Below are positions 52,830 through 64,000 of a stretch of DNA of 64,000 bases, in pieces (within the stretch, counting starts at the first letter, position 1; every line of letters starts with the position of its first letter). The position numbers were made by a program, and so were the translations under genes. Under the pieces are notes generated by a model, which saw nothing but the letters and a program-made list of their open reading frames with translations, was not told the DNA's origin and searched no databases. Origin of the DNA: Mytilinidion resinicola (taxonomy: Eukaryota > Ascomycota > Dothideomycetes > Mytilinidiales > Mytilinidiaceae); the NCBI RefSeq assembly GCF_010093595.1, contig NW_022985447.1, forward strand, positions 39,218-103,217, given 5' to 3'.

Positions 52830-55364
52830 TCAGAACTTTCCTACAACATCATCGTACAGTCTCTCGAGGAACGTCCAGCTCCACTCAGCGATACCATCTA
52901 TCTGCTTTACGTCGCGCATCCAGTCTAGCAGCAGCATGACAGTTTGCTCGACCTCTCCTTGGTCGAGATAGTGCCCCATGATGTCGTGGAGGCATTTGTC
53001 CACGGTCAACATCCGGAGCACGAGGAGTACCCCAATGAAGTTTTGCGTCCATGCGAAAAGCACTGGCACAAGACGCTTCCTACTTTTACATGGCCACATG
53101 GCAATCGGCCACAACAATGCGCTTCTCAGGCAGCGCGCCGCCATTTCCTTGTCTTCGTGCGTCATGGAGTTGGGGTGGTGCAACGCCTTGAAGACAAACG
53201 CCCGGTACACCATGAACTCGGCGTAGTAGTACCGCGAACGCAGCTGCGCTGTGATGATGTCGAGTATGTTGCCTCGCCACGACTCGGCCGTTCCTTGGTT
53301 GAATCTGAAGAGCACCTGCTGCGCACCGGGCACCCCTCTGCTACCGCTATGATTCGGATACGCAAATCGATCGGCATCGTGCCATTGCAGCGCCACCGGC
53401 AAAGCGTGGCGCCAATCGTCGAGCTGGGTTTTGAGCTCGTTGATAATGTGCGTGGGGGGACTCCCGGTCTCATCTGAGGGTTCGTTGCGACTGTTAGTCG
53501 CTGGGAAACATCAGTATAGTGTTTCGGGGTCGGCTTGGACCAGGTGCTGAAGCACTGTGTTGCGGAGTTGACTCCGTTCACAGCACCGGCTCCCGTACAT
53601 ATGGAGCTCCAGGTCCACGGGTACTTCGACGCGCCAAGAATTCGAAACACTTACCTCGCGAAATATCAGAGTGGATGCGCGCGATGACCTTGCGCAGGTA
53701 TTCGAGCGCCGTAAAATGCAGCATGTTGTAGTGCATGTCGTCGCTGATGTTCGAGTCGCCATCCTCGGGCAGCGGCACCTCGCCCTGAAGATTGCAGAGC
53801 CCCGTTTGCGGCAGGTCCAGGTCCAAGTGGAACCAACTACATAAATTGGTTCATCGTTGTTCTGAAAGACCAGAATCGATCTGGGGAGCTATTGTCCGTA
53901 CGTACTTTTCAATCAGATGGCACATCCAGTATACTCTTTTGACTGCAACGCCTTTGGAGCTATTCCAGTCCACTTGTTCGCTATATCACAAGTCAGAAAA
54001 CTGAGTACAGCTCTCGGTACAGCAATACGAACCATCTAATGATAACTTGGCAGGCGGCGGCGGCAGCAACGGTGCAGCGCCAAAAGTCCTAACGTCGCAG
54101 GTGAGTAATGTTTATTTTGCAAGAACACAGGCTAAGCACTTACCAAATGTCGTGCGCATGATTCATAATAAAGTCTATTTTCTCACAGTTAGCAAAATAA
54201 CACGGATGCGAGTTTCCTCTGGGAGACATACGAGGATAACAGGTGGCACTGGATGTTCTCCACACTGCACTGTGTGCTCACAAACCCCATGCGTTTCCTC
54301 GCTTCGTTGAAAATCGCAAGCCCCGGTGGCTCTTTTGACGTTCCACCCCTAATGCCACTGTTGGACCGCACAGGGACTCCGTTCGCGCCCTCGTCTGCAA
54401 CAACGCCAAGCGACAGGACCAGTAAGACTAGAATCGAAACTAAGTCATCCCCGAAACCATTCCGGACAATACGCGCGAGAAAATCTTCCTGGAACTCTTT
54501 CCGGTCCAAAATGGGAAACAGTCTATTAAAATTTGAAAAATAAGCCTCGGTGTATTTGTTCATCACTTCCATGTTGAGGTCGGGAAAGCCTACGCCTTGT
54601 GGCGTGCTCACTCTTATCAGGGGCGTCCGGATTGACAGAACATCTGGGTGCTTGACCAAATCATGGCGCAGTATCCATGGTGTCCCTGAGCGGATGATGC
54701 TCTGGAGGTCCAGGCCAGCTACTCCTCTATCAGTCATGTACTCAGCGATGGCAGGCCACAGCAAGATTTTATGAGGAGCCGTCAGGATGTTTTGTGTCAT
54801 CGGATTGTCCATGTACGAATACGTGGCGCTCTCGGGACTGAAAGCAGACATGACGTCAGGCTTGATGCTACCCGACATGGAGAAGGGGCTACTCAAGTGC
54901 AGGGTAGAAGATTGGCCGACTGTCGAGGCTGAGGTCGGACTTCTCGGGACCCTGAAAACAGGAGATCCAGGAACGACGTGGCGGCCGAGGACATCGATCT
55001 TGCTCTCGATTCGTGCTTGACCCTCAAGAACGCGGGTGATGTTGTCACTTATGTTGACCATGGTCTTGTCTTTTCTAACACCGTTGTTAGTATTGCGATT
55101 CGACAGCAACCTGCTGCCCCGCATCCATCACCGCGGAGCGGTGCCGACTCACTTGGTGGGCTGAGGCTCCCGGTACTTGCACTCGACGTTTAGGCGATGA
55201 CATAAACTGCATTTTGGCCTTCTCTCATCACATTTTGACTTCCGGTTCCTACACGTCTCGCACGCCTGAGCAGCAATAGACGCGCGCTCGCGCCGTTGGC
55301 CGCCATCCCCAGGGCTTCCCACCGATTCACGATGCGCTTCAGCGATTCCAAACCCGCTCTCCAT
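52830..55364 (-). CDS. Zn2Cys6 transcription factor with fungal-specific regulatory domain
   Basis: Seven exons deduced: 55364-55153, 55074-54232, 54174-54144, 54088-54033, 53980-53906, 53836-53655 and 53473-52830, giving 680 residues in one frame. The N-terminal binuclear zinc cluster is CETCRNRKSKCDERRPKC followed by SLCHRLNVEC (C35/38/45/52/55/62). A linker and a short helical segment (ITRVLEGQARIESKIDVLG) come next. The middle domain shows the fungal-trans pattern: YFSNFNRLFPILDRKEF, LYYESCARHL, CQVIIR, KRVYWMCHLIENWFHLDLDLP. The C-terminal region is helical. The three small exons were found only by following frame continuity through GTAAGT/GTATGT donors, and the 181-nt intron 53474-53654 has a GACTAAC branch. 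Targets unknown. It is convergent with the NTPase-HET gene. Confidence 0.92.
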
Positions 55365-58300
55365 GCTGAACGGGCTGCGACTCTAAGTTCTAAGCTGCTC
55401 GCAACATGCGGTGGACGGTGCTGGATTTGAAGGTGGTGTGGACTTAAGCTGGTTAGATAGAGCCGGACCCCTCACAGACGGATAGCTGTGAACGACGGCG
55501 AGGATGAGGAAGAGTCGAGACGGATTTGCTGCGAGCAGCGCGATGCCTGGTGAAAGTGAATGCTAGTTGATACGCGGCGGGGTTGTGTGAGATTGGCCAA
55601 CTGTGCGAGGCAGACGCGACAAGAGCTGCGCTTTGAGGATTCTCGCAGGCTTCGGATCGATCATGCGGGTTAGGGGAGTCGAAGCTTTCGCCTTCATCCA
55701 CTCCACATGGTGCTCCGGACACTCTCCGCGGGCGGCACTAGGCTCACAATTTGCCCCCAACAAGCAAGACGGCAATTCAAGAATCCCGTAGAAGCGGGAA
55801 AACCTGGAGATTCAAGCTCTGTGCTCACCCTGAATGCGCAGGTCTAGCCCGAGCCAATAAGCAAGAGGGTAACCAAGGTTGCCACGTAGGCTTGCCACCG
55901 TGCTCGAAGCGTCTCGAAGTGCAGGTGTACCTGGAGCAGCTTCTCTCTGCTATAACTGCCCTTTTGATAGCGATTGGTATGGCCAGATGATGTGCACTAA
56001 GCAAGGACACGGGAGTACATCCAGACACAACTGACCTAGCTTCGACAAGTTCTTTTAGCTTGTGGTGGCTAGTCCAACTTCAATACCATCCGCTTTTATA
56101 TAAAGTGGCTGACAACCAGCGGCAGCGACAACTTCGTGTCTATCTACTGACGAGCTGCAGCCTCCTTGCCAGACGAACGGAGCGCGTAATTCTCCACTGC
56201 ACAAAATCCAGGGCCGAGGCACGACTTTTCGATATCGAATGGTAGTTCCGGATTGAGGCTGGTAAATCTCATAGCTATACAGTCGCCGTATGAGTTTCTC
56301 TTACCTGGTAACAATGCCACGACTCACAGAGGCGGCGGATGCGGCTCCATCAATAGTGCGTTTCCCGCTCTGCATGCGAGGATGATTCTGAAACTTACCA
56401 TCAAGGAAATATCAAGCAAATTGCAAGGAGGCCTCGGGGCGGGTTGTTGGGCCGGACGGCGTTGCTTGCATGCTGAAACTGACATTCTCCCGCCCGGAGG
56501 CTTCTCCGGCTAAGCGACCGATGAGATCTTCATATGGTCCATCACGTGACTGAACCTCATCACAGGCTCATCCTCACCTTGTCTCGCCACTAGATCCTCA
56601 GAGCCACTTTTTCCCATCATCGCACCATGCTGGAATCCACTGTTGGAACCTATAGGAATTCGCCGTGATCGCCTGTTTCACCCACCAGAGCATTCGATGA
56701 CGGCTCCCACTCCCGCTGCTCTCCTCCAATGGCCCTAGCAGAACAACACAATCGTCTCTTGGAACCTCGCCACCCCCGTTTGAACAGTCACGGCATGGAC
56801 CCTTCCACGGCTTCCTCCCCGCTATTGTACTGTATGGACCCCTGGAATAAGCTCCGGGGCATCAATCACCTGCCAGATGAGCAGTGCAGCTTCTTCGATG
56901 CATACGACTGTTCGGGACGCATCGCCTCTAGCGCCCCAAACAACCTCGATCGTGGTAGTAAGCTGAGATGCGCAGCGGGCTGTTCTACCGGTGCCTAATC
57001 ATGATTTGCTGCGGTGCCTGTGAAAGGTCACCATTATCACCCGGTGACTTCTCTTGACGATTACCAACACGCTCACGAATGTTTCTCCTCCATCCGAGGC
57101 TGAGGCGCATTATGTGGTAGTTTCGAGCATGAGTGGGAGCTTTCCATCTCCAAAGCTACCATACGACTCCCGTGATTCGTATCGAAGAGCGCACCGGAAA
57201 CTCTACTTTGCGCGTCGTACTAACAACACTCACTGACAACAGTCGGCAGTTTTATCCATCCTACTTCCTCCTTCCATGATCGCGCGGTTTTGGTACCCGA
57301 ACAGATCACCCAGTACGTGGACCAGATGGCAGGAACAAGACATTACATTGTAATCACGATGGTCCAAGGGGCGTTCACTCGAGCATCAACCGAGCAATTG
57401 CATAAACGACCCCTGGACCCGACTCATGCCAAAAAAGCAAGAGGCCCCATGGCCAATCCCTGCAAGAAGCCTCTCCATGGAATTAGACACGCGTCAAAAA
57501 ACCCATAACGTAATGCGTGCTGCAAGCATGTCAGTATTCTTTAGGAACAACCACGCCGTATACACAGTAAACAAAGTCACGACGCCATGTTCCATTTTCA
57601 CCCGCGAAAGCTCGTGGTAACAAGATGTACCTTGCATCAGCTGAGCGTAGAGCACTTCGCAATATCATAAGCCACCCGGCTCTATGCGCTTCCACTCCCG
57701 TCCAGCCTCGCGCGCCGGCTTTCCAGACAACTACGCACGTCGCCACTTCACGACCATGCAAGCCATCTCGGACTTTCTGCTTCTACTTGTACATGTACCT
57801 AGCTCCATGTGCGGTAGGTCAGACAGGCCCCTAACATGCTAACACGTCCGCGGTCCACAGCCTTCTCGAGTCGTCTAGCCATGAACAATAGCATGTGCTT
57901 TTGCCTCCTACTTCAACCCACATACCGAAAACTCGAACACTAGCCAACTCCGTCGGTGACCTGAGCCCTTACAAATGCTATTTGGTTCCATGCCTATCCA
58001 GCCTTGCGCCACATAGTTGACACAGACCGCAGTATCGACGAAAGAAAAAGCTCCTCGGCCGCTGGGGGAGGATGTTGGAATGATACTCGTGCACATGAAA
58101 AACAGACACTAGCTTAGCTTTCTATAACTCCATAAATTTCTCTACATGCTTCCCGAACAGACGTGAAGAACATGTCTATTGCCACCTCTCAATGATCCCA
58201 ACCCCTCACCGCACCCGCGACTTCCAAAATCAACAGCTGTGGCGAGGTCGAGTGACAGAACGCCGAATTGTTTCGAAAACTTCATCCAGATTCTGATAGC

Positions 58301-59049
58301 CCATCGCAGCGCTCGCTTGCTCTTCTGTATGTGTGCCCGCCTGCATCCACACGCGCCCTTCTGCCAAAGCCTACCTAGTAAGCGTTCTCTTCCTCATAAT
58401 AGAATACAGCGCGTACGACGTCTATTCGCTCTTGTTAAGTGCCAGTGAGACCACTTAGAAAAGTAGACTATGCAATGCTCCGTTGGTAGAACATCCCGTA
58501 TCGTTTAGGGCTTATAGGGTATTGAAGAACTCTTGGGCTACCGTGTGGTACGTTAGTGTGGAGGCTTGGGCTCTGATGGGGCAAGACGAGATCGACAAGT
58601 TCATCTTGGGTTTGGTTATCTGAGAGTGGGTTTCCGTCCCAACGGGTTGCTTAGCTCTAGCGAGAGGTTTTAGAGGATAGGGAGGAATATAGCATGCGGG
58701 TGACATCCGCTTTCTTTTTTTTTTAAGTGCGGTGGGCATGCGTAGAATACAAGTCAACGTACGCTTGGATGTCAAGGTCTTTACTCCGTTAGTTGATTTC
58801 CGAGGCTCCAGGCAAGGTGAGAGTGATTTGTTATAGAACCCAGGGGCAACCTCAGCCGATTTCCTTTCGAGCTCTATAGCTTTCCATACAAGCGCCTCTA
58901 AGCCTGCCAAGCCCGCATCGGCCTCTTCATCATCCACGTCTTCCCTCTAAGCCTTCCAAGGCCGCGTCGTCTACTTCTACGTCTACCGCCAAGTCCGCAT
59001 TGTCCACCTCAGCCATCCCAGGAAAAGTAAAGAATCCGAATACAAGTAT
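55365..59049. other. Gene-poor intergenic region, about 3.7 kb
   Basis: Many short frames, none with a motif. A 141-codon minus-strand frame (58512-58937) is low-complexity and unsupported. A T-run occurs near 58715-58725. Confidence 0.4.
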
Positions 59050-59512
59050 AGATGTGCCAATCTTGGACCTAACTACCCCCGAGGACATTACTAGAAAATA
59101 TAGTGGGCAGTTTAGAAATAATAATAGAATCCTCTAGTAGACTATAATAAATCTCTAGACTACCTGGCTAGCTTTAGGTTAGGATCTAATAACCTTAACA
59201 ACCGCGTGGTCTATAGCGCTAAAGACCGCAGTTCTAGCTATCTAGGTGTCCGCGAAGCTGATATTACTTATTAGGGAATTAGGGAGAATTTTCCGGATCC
59301 ACAGAATTATACTAAGGCCCTTTTCCATTGCATAGGCGTCTAAGTCGCACCAGCGAGGCTTCTGGGACAGCCTTGTAAACTCACTTATTAAGCAACACAT
59401 TGCTGACCATCCAAGCCACCTAGATGGTTGCGAGCGGGAACTATTAAATGCAACGATGTGGTACAAAGTCAACGGGAGCGAGTGGTTAGGAAAAAACAAA
59501 AAAAGAAAGTCA
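59050..59512 (+). pseudogene. Decayed AT-rich coding fragment
   Basis: Plus-strand reading gives LDLTTPEDITRKYSGQF, several stops in a TAG/CTA-rich block (59100-59270), then HQRGFWDSLVNSLIKQHIAD and TMWYKVNGSEWLGKNK before a stop. The sudden TA-rich composition relative to its neighbours resembles repeat-induced point mutation of a transposon-borne or duplicated gene. Family not recognised. Confidence 0.3.
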
Positions 59513-59664
59513 ATCTTTTCAACGAGATGATCGCAACCTCGGACACAACATCAGTTCTCAGCCCAGACATACACAACCCAATCGTACAAATCTAACCTGA
59601 TCCACAAACCTTCAATCAAGACAACCAGCCCCCCTTTTTCCCATCTCCCCTGCTCCTCTTCCCC

Positions 59665-61172
59665 CTACATCCCCGCCCTCCTCACAACTCCCGCCACCTC
59701 ATCCTCCCTGACCTCCCCCGGCACAAGCCCCAGCTCCGCTAATCCCCCCAAAAACCTCTTCCGCCCCTCCTGGTAACTAGCCTCCCACTCCGCCGCCAGC
59801 TTCTCCACCTCCCCAACCGCCCACTCCGTCCCCGCCTCCCCCGTATACTGCACCCGCCGCCTCACAAGCACCGCCGCGACGTTCTCCACCAGGAAAATCT
59901 GCTGCGTGAACCTGAGATCCAGAGCCGCAATCTCGTGCCGCAGATGCGGCAGCGTCGGGCTCGTGGGAACCGGCCGGGCCGGCAGCGGAGGGATGCGGAC
60001 GGGCGCTGGGGAGTCGGCGGGAGTTGGTGGTTTAGGCTGTGGTTCGGGCAGATAGTCGGCGAGGCTGGCGGCGCTGTTGATGCGGCGGTAGCTGCCCGGC
60101 TCGCCTGGGCACGGGAGGTGGATGGGGAAGGTGATTTGGGCGGGATTTAGGGTGGATGGGTCGCCGCGGTAGATGTTTAGCGGGGTTCGTGATCGAGGCT
60201 TTGAAGGGTTGTTGTGTTTGGTGCGTTTGCGGGGGGAGCGGCGCGGTTCGGGGGTGGGCGCTGGGGGTTCTTGGGCTGAGTTGATGGTTGTCAGGCCTGA
60301 GGTTTCGGAGGTGGAGGTGGAGGGGGCGGGGCGTTTTATTGACTTTGGGGACGCTGGAGTAGGACGGGTATGTTGGCAGGAGAGCGTTCCTTCGGGCTCC
60401 GAGACGTTGGTAGAATCTTCAGAAACGCGGGTAGGGCGCTGCTTAGCCTTCACAGACATTGAAGCGGAGCGAGTGTGCCAGTGCGAGCGAGTCCCCTTCT
60501 TTTCTGAAGCCTTTGAGGCGGAAATGTCCTTAGGAACGGGAGCAGCGCATTGGGTCGACTTCTCTAGCACAGTGCTAGGACGGTCACTTCGGCGTGAGCA
60601 AGTTTCTCCAGGCTGGCCGGGTTCGGAGGTCTCAGAGGTATCTTCGGAGATGGGCGCGGCGGGTTTTCTCTTTGCGGGAACAGGATCAACGCAGGCACGC
60701 TGGTGCGAGTGAGCAGGCCGGCGGTGGAAGGATGGTTTCGAGAGAATGGGTGTCTCGTCAGACGTATCAGAGCTATAGCCGGTGCTTGAGCGCATGTTTT
60801 GGAGACGGCGGGAACGTCTAAGTAACCCAGGTTCTCTCGGCGCGTCTTTGGTTGCTTTGAGCGGCGGCGGTGCTGTGGACAGCGCCAAACGCGAACACTG
60901 AGATGATGAAGGAGTGATAGTGCCGATAGAACCGTTGGGTCTGGAGGGCTGGCGGGAGGTGTCTACGGCGGATGCCCGCTCGTGGTCGGAATCGGCAACT
61001 GATTCAGCGTGCGTGGGCGAAGATTCCGTGGGACCGAGCGCATTTGGAGGCTTGGAGCTGTGGTCGCAGAAGAAAGCGTTGACCCAGCATTTGAACAGAT
61101 TCTAGAGTGCGGGTGTTAGTGAAGGTGCTGCTCTAGGGGACACAATAGCAAACTTACAGCGATTGTAGACAT
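59665..61172 (-). CDS. Disordered basic protein with internal repeats, function unknown
   Basis: Exons 61172-61158 (just MSTIA) and 61101-59665 give 483 residues; the 56-nt intron has a GTAAGT donor, CACTAACAC branch and CTCTAG acceptor. The first segment, NLFKCWVNAFFCDH, is followed by long Ser/Pro/Lys/Arg-rich disorder. About four imperfect units of roughly 35-45 residues recur in the middle (AKRKPAAPISEDTSETSEP; AKQRPTRVSEDSTNVSEP; SIKRPAPSTSTSETS). A bipartite-like nuclear signal, PRRSPRKRTKHNN, sits near 290. The last ~90 residues (LRHEIAALDLRFTQQIFLVE...WAVGEVEKLAAEW) look helical and folded. Probably nuclear; no family recognised. The opposite-strand open frame is a shadow. Confidence 0.7.
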
Positions 61173-62464
61173 GGCGTCGGTGATGAATAAGTTTAGATGT
61201 TGCGAGCCGTGGTCTTTGTTTTGGCCGCAAAGCAGGCTGAGGATACGGACATGACGCAAACATCTGAGTACAATGACATAGTCTGTTATGGCTTGAACGA
61301 TTCGCTACCTTTTGTGATGTTGGAAATGTGAAGCACGCTTATTTGCGGATGCTTGGGGTGCGTCAAATGCTGCAATTAAACCCCAAGGCCTCGAATGCAA
61401 TATTACCATTATTGCACTCTCACCAGCCTAGGAATAGTGCCAAAAGCAGAAGGACCACAGTTTTACTGGTCCAAACAAGCAATAACAAACATGTAGGCAG
61501 GCTACACCTGCTGTGTGATCTGTAAAACAGATACAAAAAGGGTTCAAGGAGCAAAAGACCACCCTCCTCGAGGGAGGGTGTAGAAACCCCGGGCGGTTTA
61601 CTCCGTTTCGCGACGATCAGGACTTACGTTTCCGCGCGACTTTTCAGTCGAATCTATAGGGAATAGCCATAATGTCGATTTCTGACAAAGGCTGGATTCG
61701 AACTCACAACCTCTGTGGGGACTCGTTGGTGGCGCTGAACCAACTGAGCCGACCGACCTGCTGTTCGAATTAGTTGGAAGATGGCAGAATTAACCCAAAT
61801 ATATGGACTCACACGGGCTGTCAAGCCACAATCTTTCACCCTGTGGCGTTGCAGGTGGCTGGGCGCCGACGGGCATGGTTCCGGTCAGTCTCAGCCTCGG
61901 TGGCGGTTACCTACTTAAGAATTCTACGGCAAAGTCATTGACGTAGACGATCATATCAGCGTCGGGAGCTGTCATCTGAAGGTGAGCAACAATGTATACG
62001 GCCTGGCTTCAAGAACAGGATTCCATTCCCAGCCCTCACAGCATGAGCGAAAGACTTACATCAGTACCATACCTATCCCAGTTGCCAAACCCCCCACCCA
62101 GTAATCCCCGCGCCACAAATCACATACACCATATGATTCCTCCTTTCCTATACGACTTTGGTTGGTGGTATGGTTCACCTCTGGCGAGGTGAGGGCCGCT
62201 AGTTCAGCGATAACTTTTTAGAATGGTGATAAGAAAGTGTGGTCAGAGTCGGGACAGTACTAGAGAACCGCCACATCCCCTTTCACTGTATTTTCTATTT
62301 TGGGGTTGAGATTGAAAGAGGTGAGGTGAAAAGAACTTGGGGGCGCCCAGAACGCAGAGTCGTGATCTCATGACGGTTCTTACCTCTTACTGGAACGAGC
62401 AATGAGAATGTGCAATTCTTACAGTGGCAGTGGTATCATATTCAAAAATTCACCTCTTATACTC
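61173..62464. other. Intergenic with a tRNA-like element
   Basis: Promoter of the disordered-protein gene, then the tRNA-like element at 61694-61758, then about 700 bp without a supported gene before the end of BTN1. Confidence 0.4.
61694..61758 (-). pseudogene. tRNA-like sequence with Pol III A and B boxes
   Basis: On the minus strand CGGCTCAGTTGG (61751-61740) matches the tRNA A-box consensus at 11 of 12 positions and AGTTCGAATCC (61704-61694) matches the B box at 10 of 11, with tRNA-like spacing of 47 nt. The acceptor and T stems do not pair and no clean anticodon arm forms, so a functional tRNA is unlikely. A tRNA pseudogene or the head of a tRNA-derived SINE fits better. Confidence 0.45.
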
Positions 62465-64000
62465 CTAAAGTTTCTTGCAAAAATCTCTCCCGTGCCTAAC
62501 CTGCCAATTGCACAACCAAACCTCAAACGCCATCCCCACGAAGCCCGCTATACAAATACCCCCCGAATCGCTCACACTAGTAGCACCAAGACTAAATTCG
62601 CGGTCCGCTTTGGGCACATTGTCTGTTATCTCCGCGAAGGTGCTTACGTACACGAGGCCGCCTAGGAGCCCTTCCCAGAAGATGATGAGGCACACGATGT
62701 AGAAATTTGGGATGAAGTCGAACAGCGCGTGCGACGTGAGGAGAATCAGGTTCAATACTTGAAGTATTGAAGGGAAGTAGAGGTGGTGGACACGGAAGAA
62801 CGGAGTTGAGGATCTTGATAGGAAGACGCCCACCTGGTAGACAGCGTTGTAGGTAGGGTAGAAGGATCTGAAGTGTTCGAAGGGGCTTGATTTGAGAGGA
62901 AAGAGGAGTGTGGGCGCGACGCCTTGATTGATCGTGTACTCAGCCACATAGACAAGAAGGAGGGGAAGCATACTAGAGGAATTGTTAGCGGGGAATTGCT
63001 TACATGGTCTCTAAACGTACTATGGGAAGAACAATCCTCGAGAGCGAGCAAGATTTGCCTTTAGACTATTCCATGCGTTGCGTGTTCGCGATCTCGACTG
63101 GTTGATGAAAGTAAAGCTGCGGCCTGACGCCGAATGCATGGAGGAGCTGAGTAGATGCTCGCCTTCGGGAGATGCAGTGGGTGAGGAATCGAAGTCACTT
63201 TCTTCGGCAGAGCCAGTAGGTGCTTGGTCTTGGTCTTGGTCTAATCTCTCGTACTCTGCTTGCTTTGCGCCGGCCTTGAGAGGGCCCAAGGGCAAGATGA
63301 TGAAAAAGCTAATCAGCATGATGACGGGCAAGAACGAGAAAGCCAGGAGACTCGTGCGCACACTCAGTCCCAGAGTGGTTGTGGCGATCACGTAGGCCCC
63401 GGCTCCGATGAGCCCTGCTCCGCCTGTCCCAGATCCCCATGCAGCGAGACTAAAGTGGCCGTAATGATGCGTCAACCCGAGAAAGCTGAGCTCTCCGCCT
63501 CCGCTGCTCAAGCTGGCTAGGACGACGCCTAACATCTTGACTGCGACTGTTTTGCCGTCGCGTGAGGCGGGAGTCAGGGCAATAAGAAGCATGCCACATG
63601 CGGACAAGGCCACGAAGATGAGGATTCGGATCTGGTAGGGAACCTTGTGGATGAAGTATGGGGCAACCAGCTTGGTCAGGAAGGAGGGTATCACGTCGGC
63701 GAGCAGCACGACGCCCTTGGGGACTGATGGCCCGACGAGGTCGAGGGCGGAGGAGAGGATGATGACATAGAGGACGTTGTTGATCAGGCCTAGGACGTCA
63801 GTCTATGGATGTCATAGATTAGGTTGAACATAAGAGGTCTCATATCTTTGAATTTCAAGTGACACTACAGACGCGGGACTAGTTGGGGAAAGGAGTCCAG
63901 AGAATATGCATACCGAACAGCCAGAAGGCAGCACATACACGCGGATCGGCGCCATCGAATACGGATCTGAGACGCGCGCGGAACAGTGGCCAGGACGCGG
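62465..64000 (-). CDS. BTN1: CLN3/Btn1 (battenin) vacuolar membrane protein, 5' end outside window
   Basis: Fungal orthologue of the human lysosomal protein CLN3, a multispanning vacuolar/late-endosomal membrane protein linked to pH and amino-acid homeostasis. Exons 64000(partial)-63914, 63789-63021 and 62972-62465 keep one frame for 454 codons. Signature text: [79 protein letters not shown], and, after an acidic disordered loop, [31 protein letters not shown] and [15 protein letters not shown]. The small intron 62973-63020 has a CGCTAAC branch. Only a few N-terminal residues should be missing beyond base 64000. The C terminus ends normally. Confidence 0.95.

Noticed and set aside
60173..60712. 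179-codon plus-strand frame opposite the disordered-protein gene
   Set aside because: Antisense shadow; composition mirrors the Pro/Ser/Arg-rich gene on the other strand.

Overview
The window looks like nuclear DNA of a filamentous ascomycete (Pezizomycotina). Most genes carry short introns, usually 45-125 nt, with GTAAGT-like donors and CTAAC-type branch points. The families are typical of moulds: Ppo fatty-acid dioxygenase, a rhodopsin-like membrane protein, HET domain, Zn2Cys6 regulators, an S41 secreted peptidase and a DUF7587-like protein. They sit beside conserved housekeeping genes (TSC13, ATE1, a Ddp1-type Nudix hydrolase, mitochondrial GrpE, CLN3/BTN1). No rRNA, CRISPR, phage or bacterial feature was seen. 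I could not determine the species; a dothideomycete is a guess only.

Layout. 0-4 kb: the end of an unknown gene, a fungal rhodopsin-domain protein and a decayed coding stretch. 4.1-7.7 kb: a five-exon psi-producing oxygenase. 9.3-14.4 kb: TSC13, ATE1 (seven exons, rebuilt here) and a Nudix phosphohydrolase divergent from ATE1. 15.5-20.2 kb: a protein with two Zn2Cys6-like modules at its C terminus, a metallophosphoesterase and a short-chain dehydrogenase, all on the minus strand. 20.76-21.34 kb: two abutting TA-flanked inverted-repeat elements. 21.7-25.8 kb: a small coiled-coil protein divergent from a BRD8-like bromodomain protein. 28.7-29.8 kb: an SREBP-like bHLH factor. 34.3-37.3 kb: an old yellow enzyme, a six-unit ~130-bp tandem repeat and a three-exon Cys-rich orphan. 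38-43.8 kb: a RING-finger gene broken by one stop codon, mitochondrial GrpE (with a GC-AG intron) sharing a 174-bp promoter with a PrpF-family gene, and a DUF7587-like gene. 44.3-46.9 kb: secreted S41 peptidase. 48-55.4 kb: a P-loop NTPase/zinc-finger/HET fusion facing a seven-exon Zn2Cys6 regulator. 55.4-59.6 kb: gene-poor DNA ending in a decayed AT-rich fragment. 59.7-64 kb: a disordered nuclear-type protein, a tRNA-like Pol III box pair and BTN1, whose first exon leaves the window.

How genes relate. I see no biosynthetic cluster. The strongest functional pairing is mge1/prpF, both with likely mitochondrial presequences and a shared promoter. The most unusual gene is the 1250-residue NTPase-HET fusion, a candidate allorecognition or immune receptor with the HET effector at the C-terminal end instead of the usual N-terminal end. 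Exon structures were deduced by eye from splice signals and reading-frame continuity. Eight of the main spliced models (Ppo, TSC13, ATE1, Nudix, Zn2Cys6 pair, coiled-coil, NTPase-HET, Zn2Cys6 regulator) and several smaller ones close to an exact multiple of three, which supports them, but no RNA data were available.
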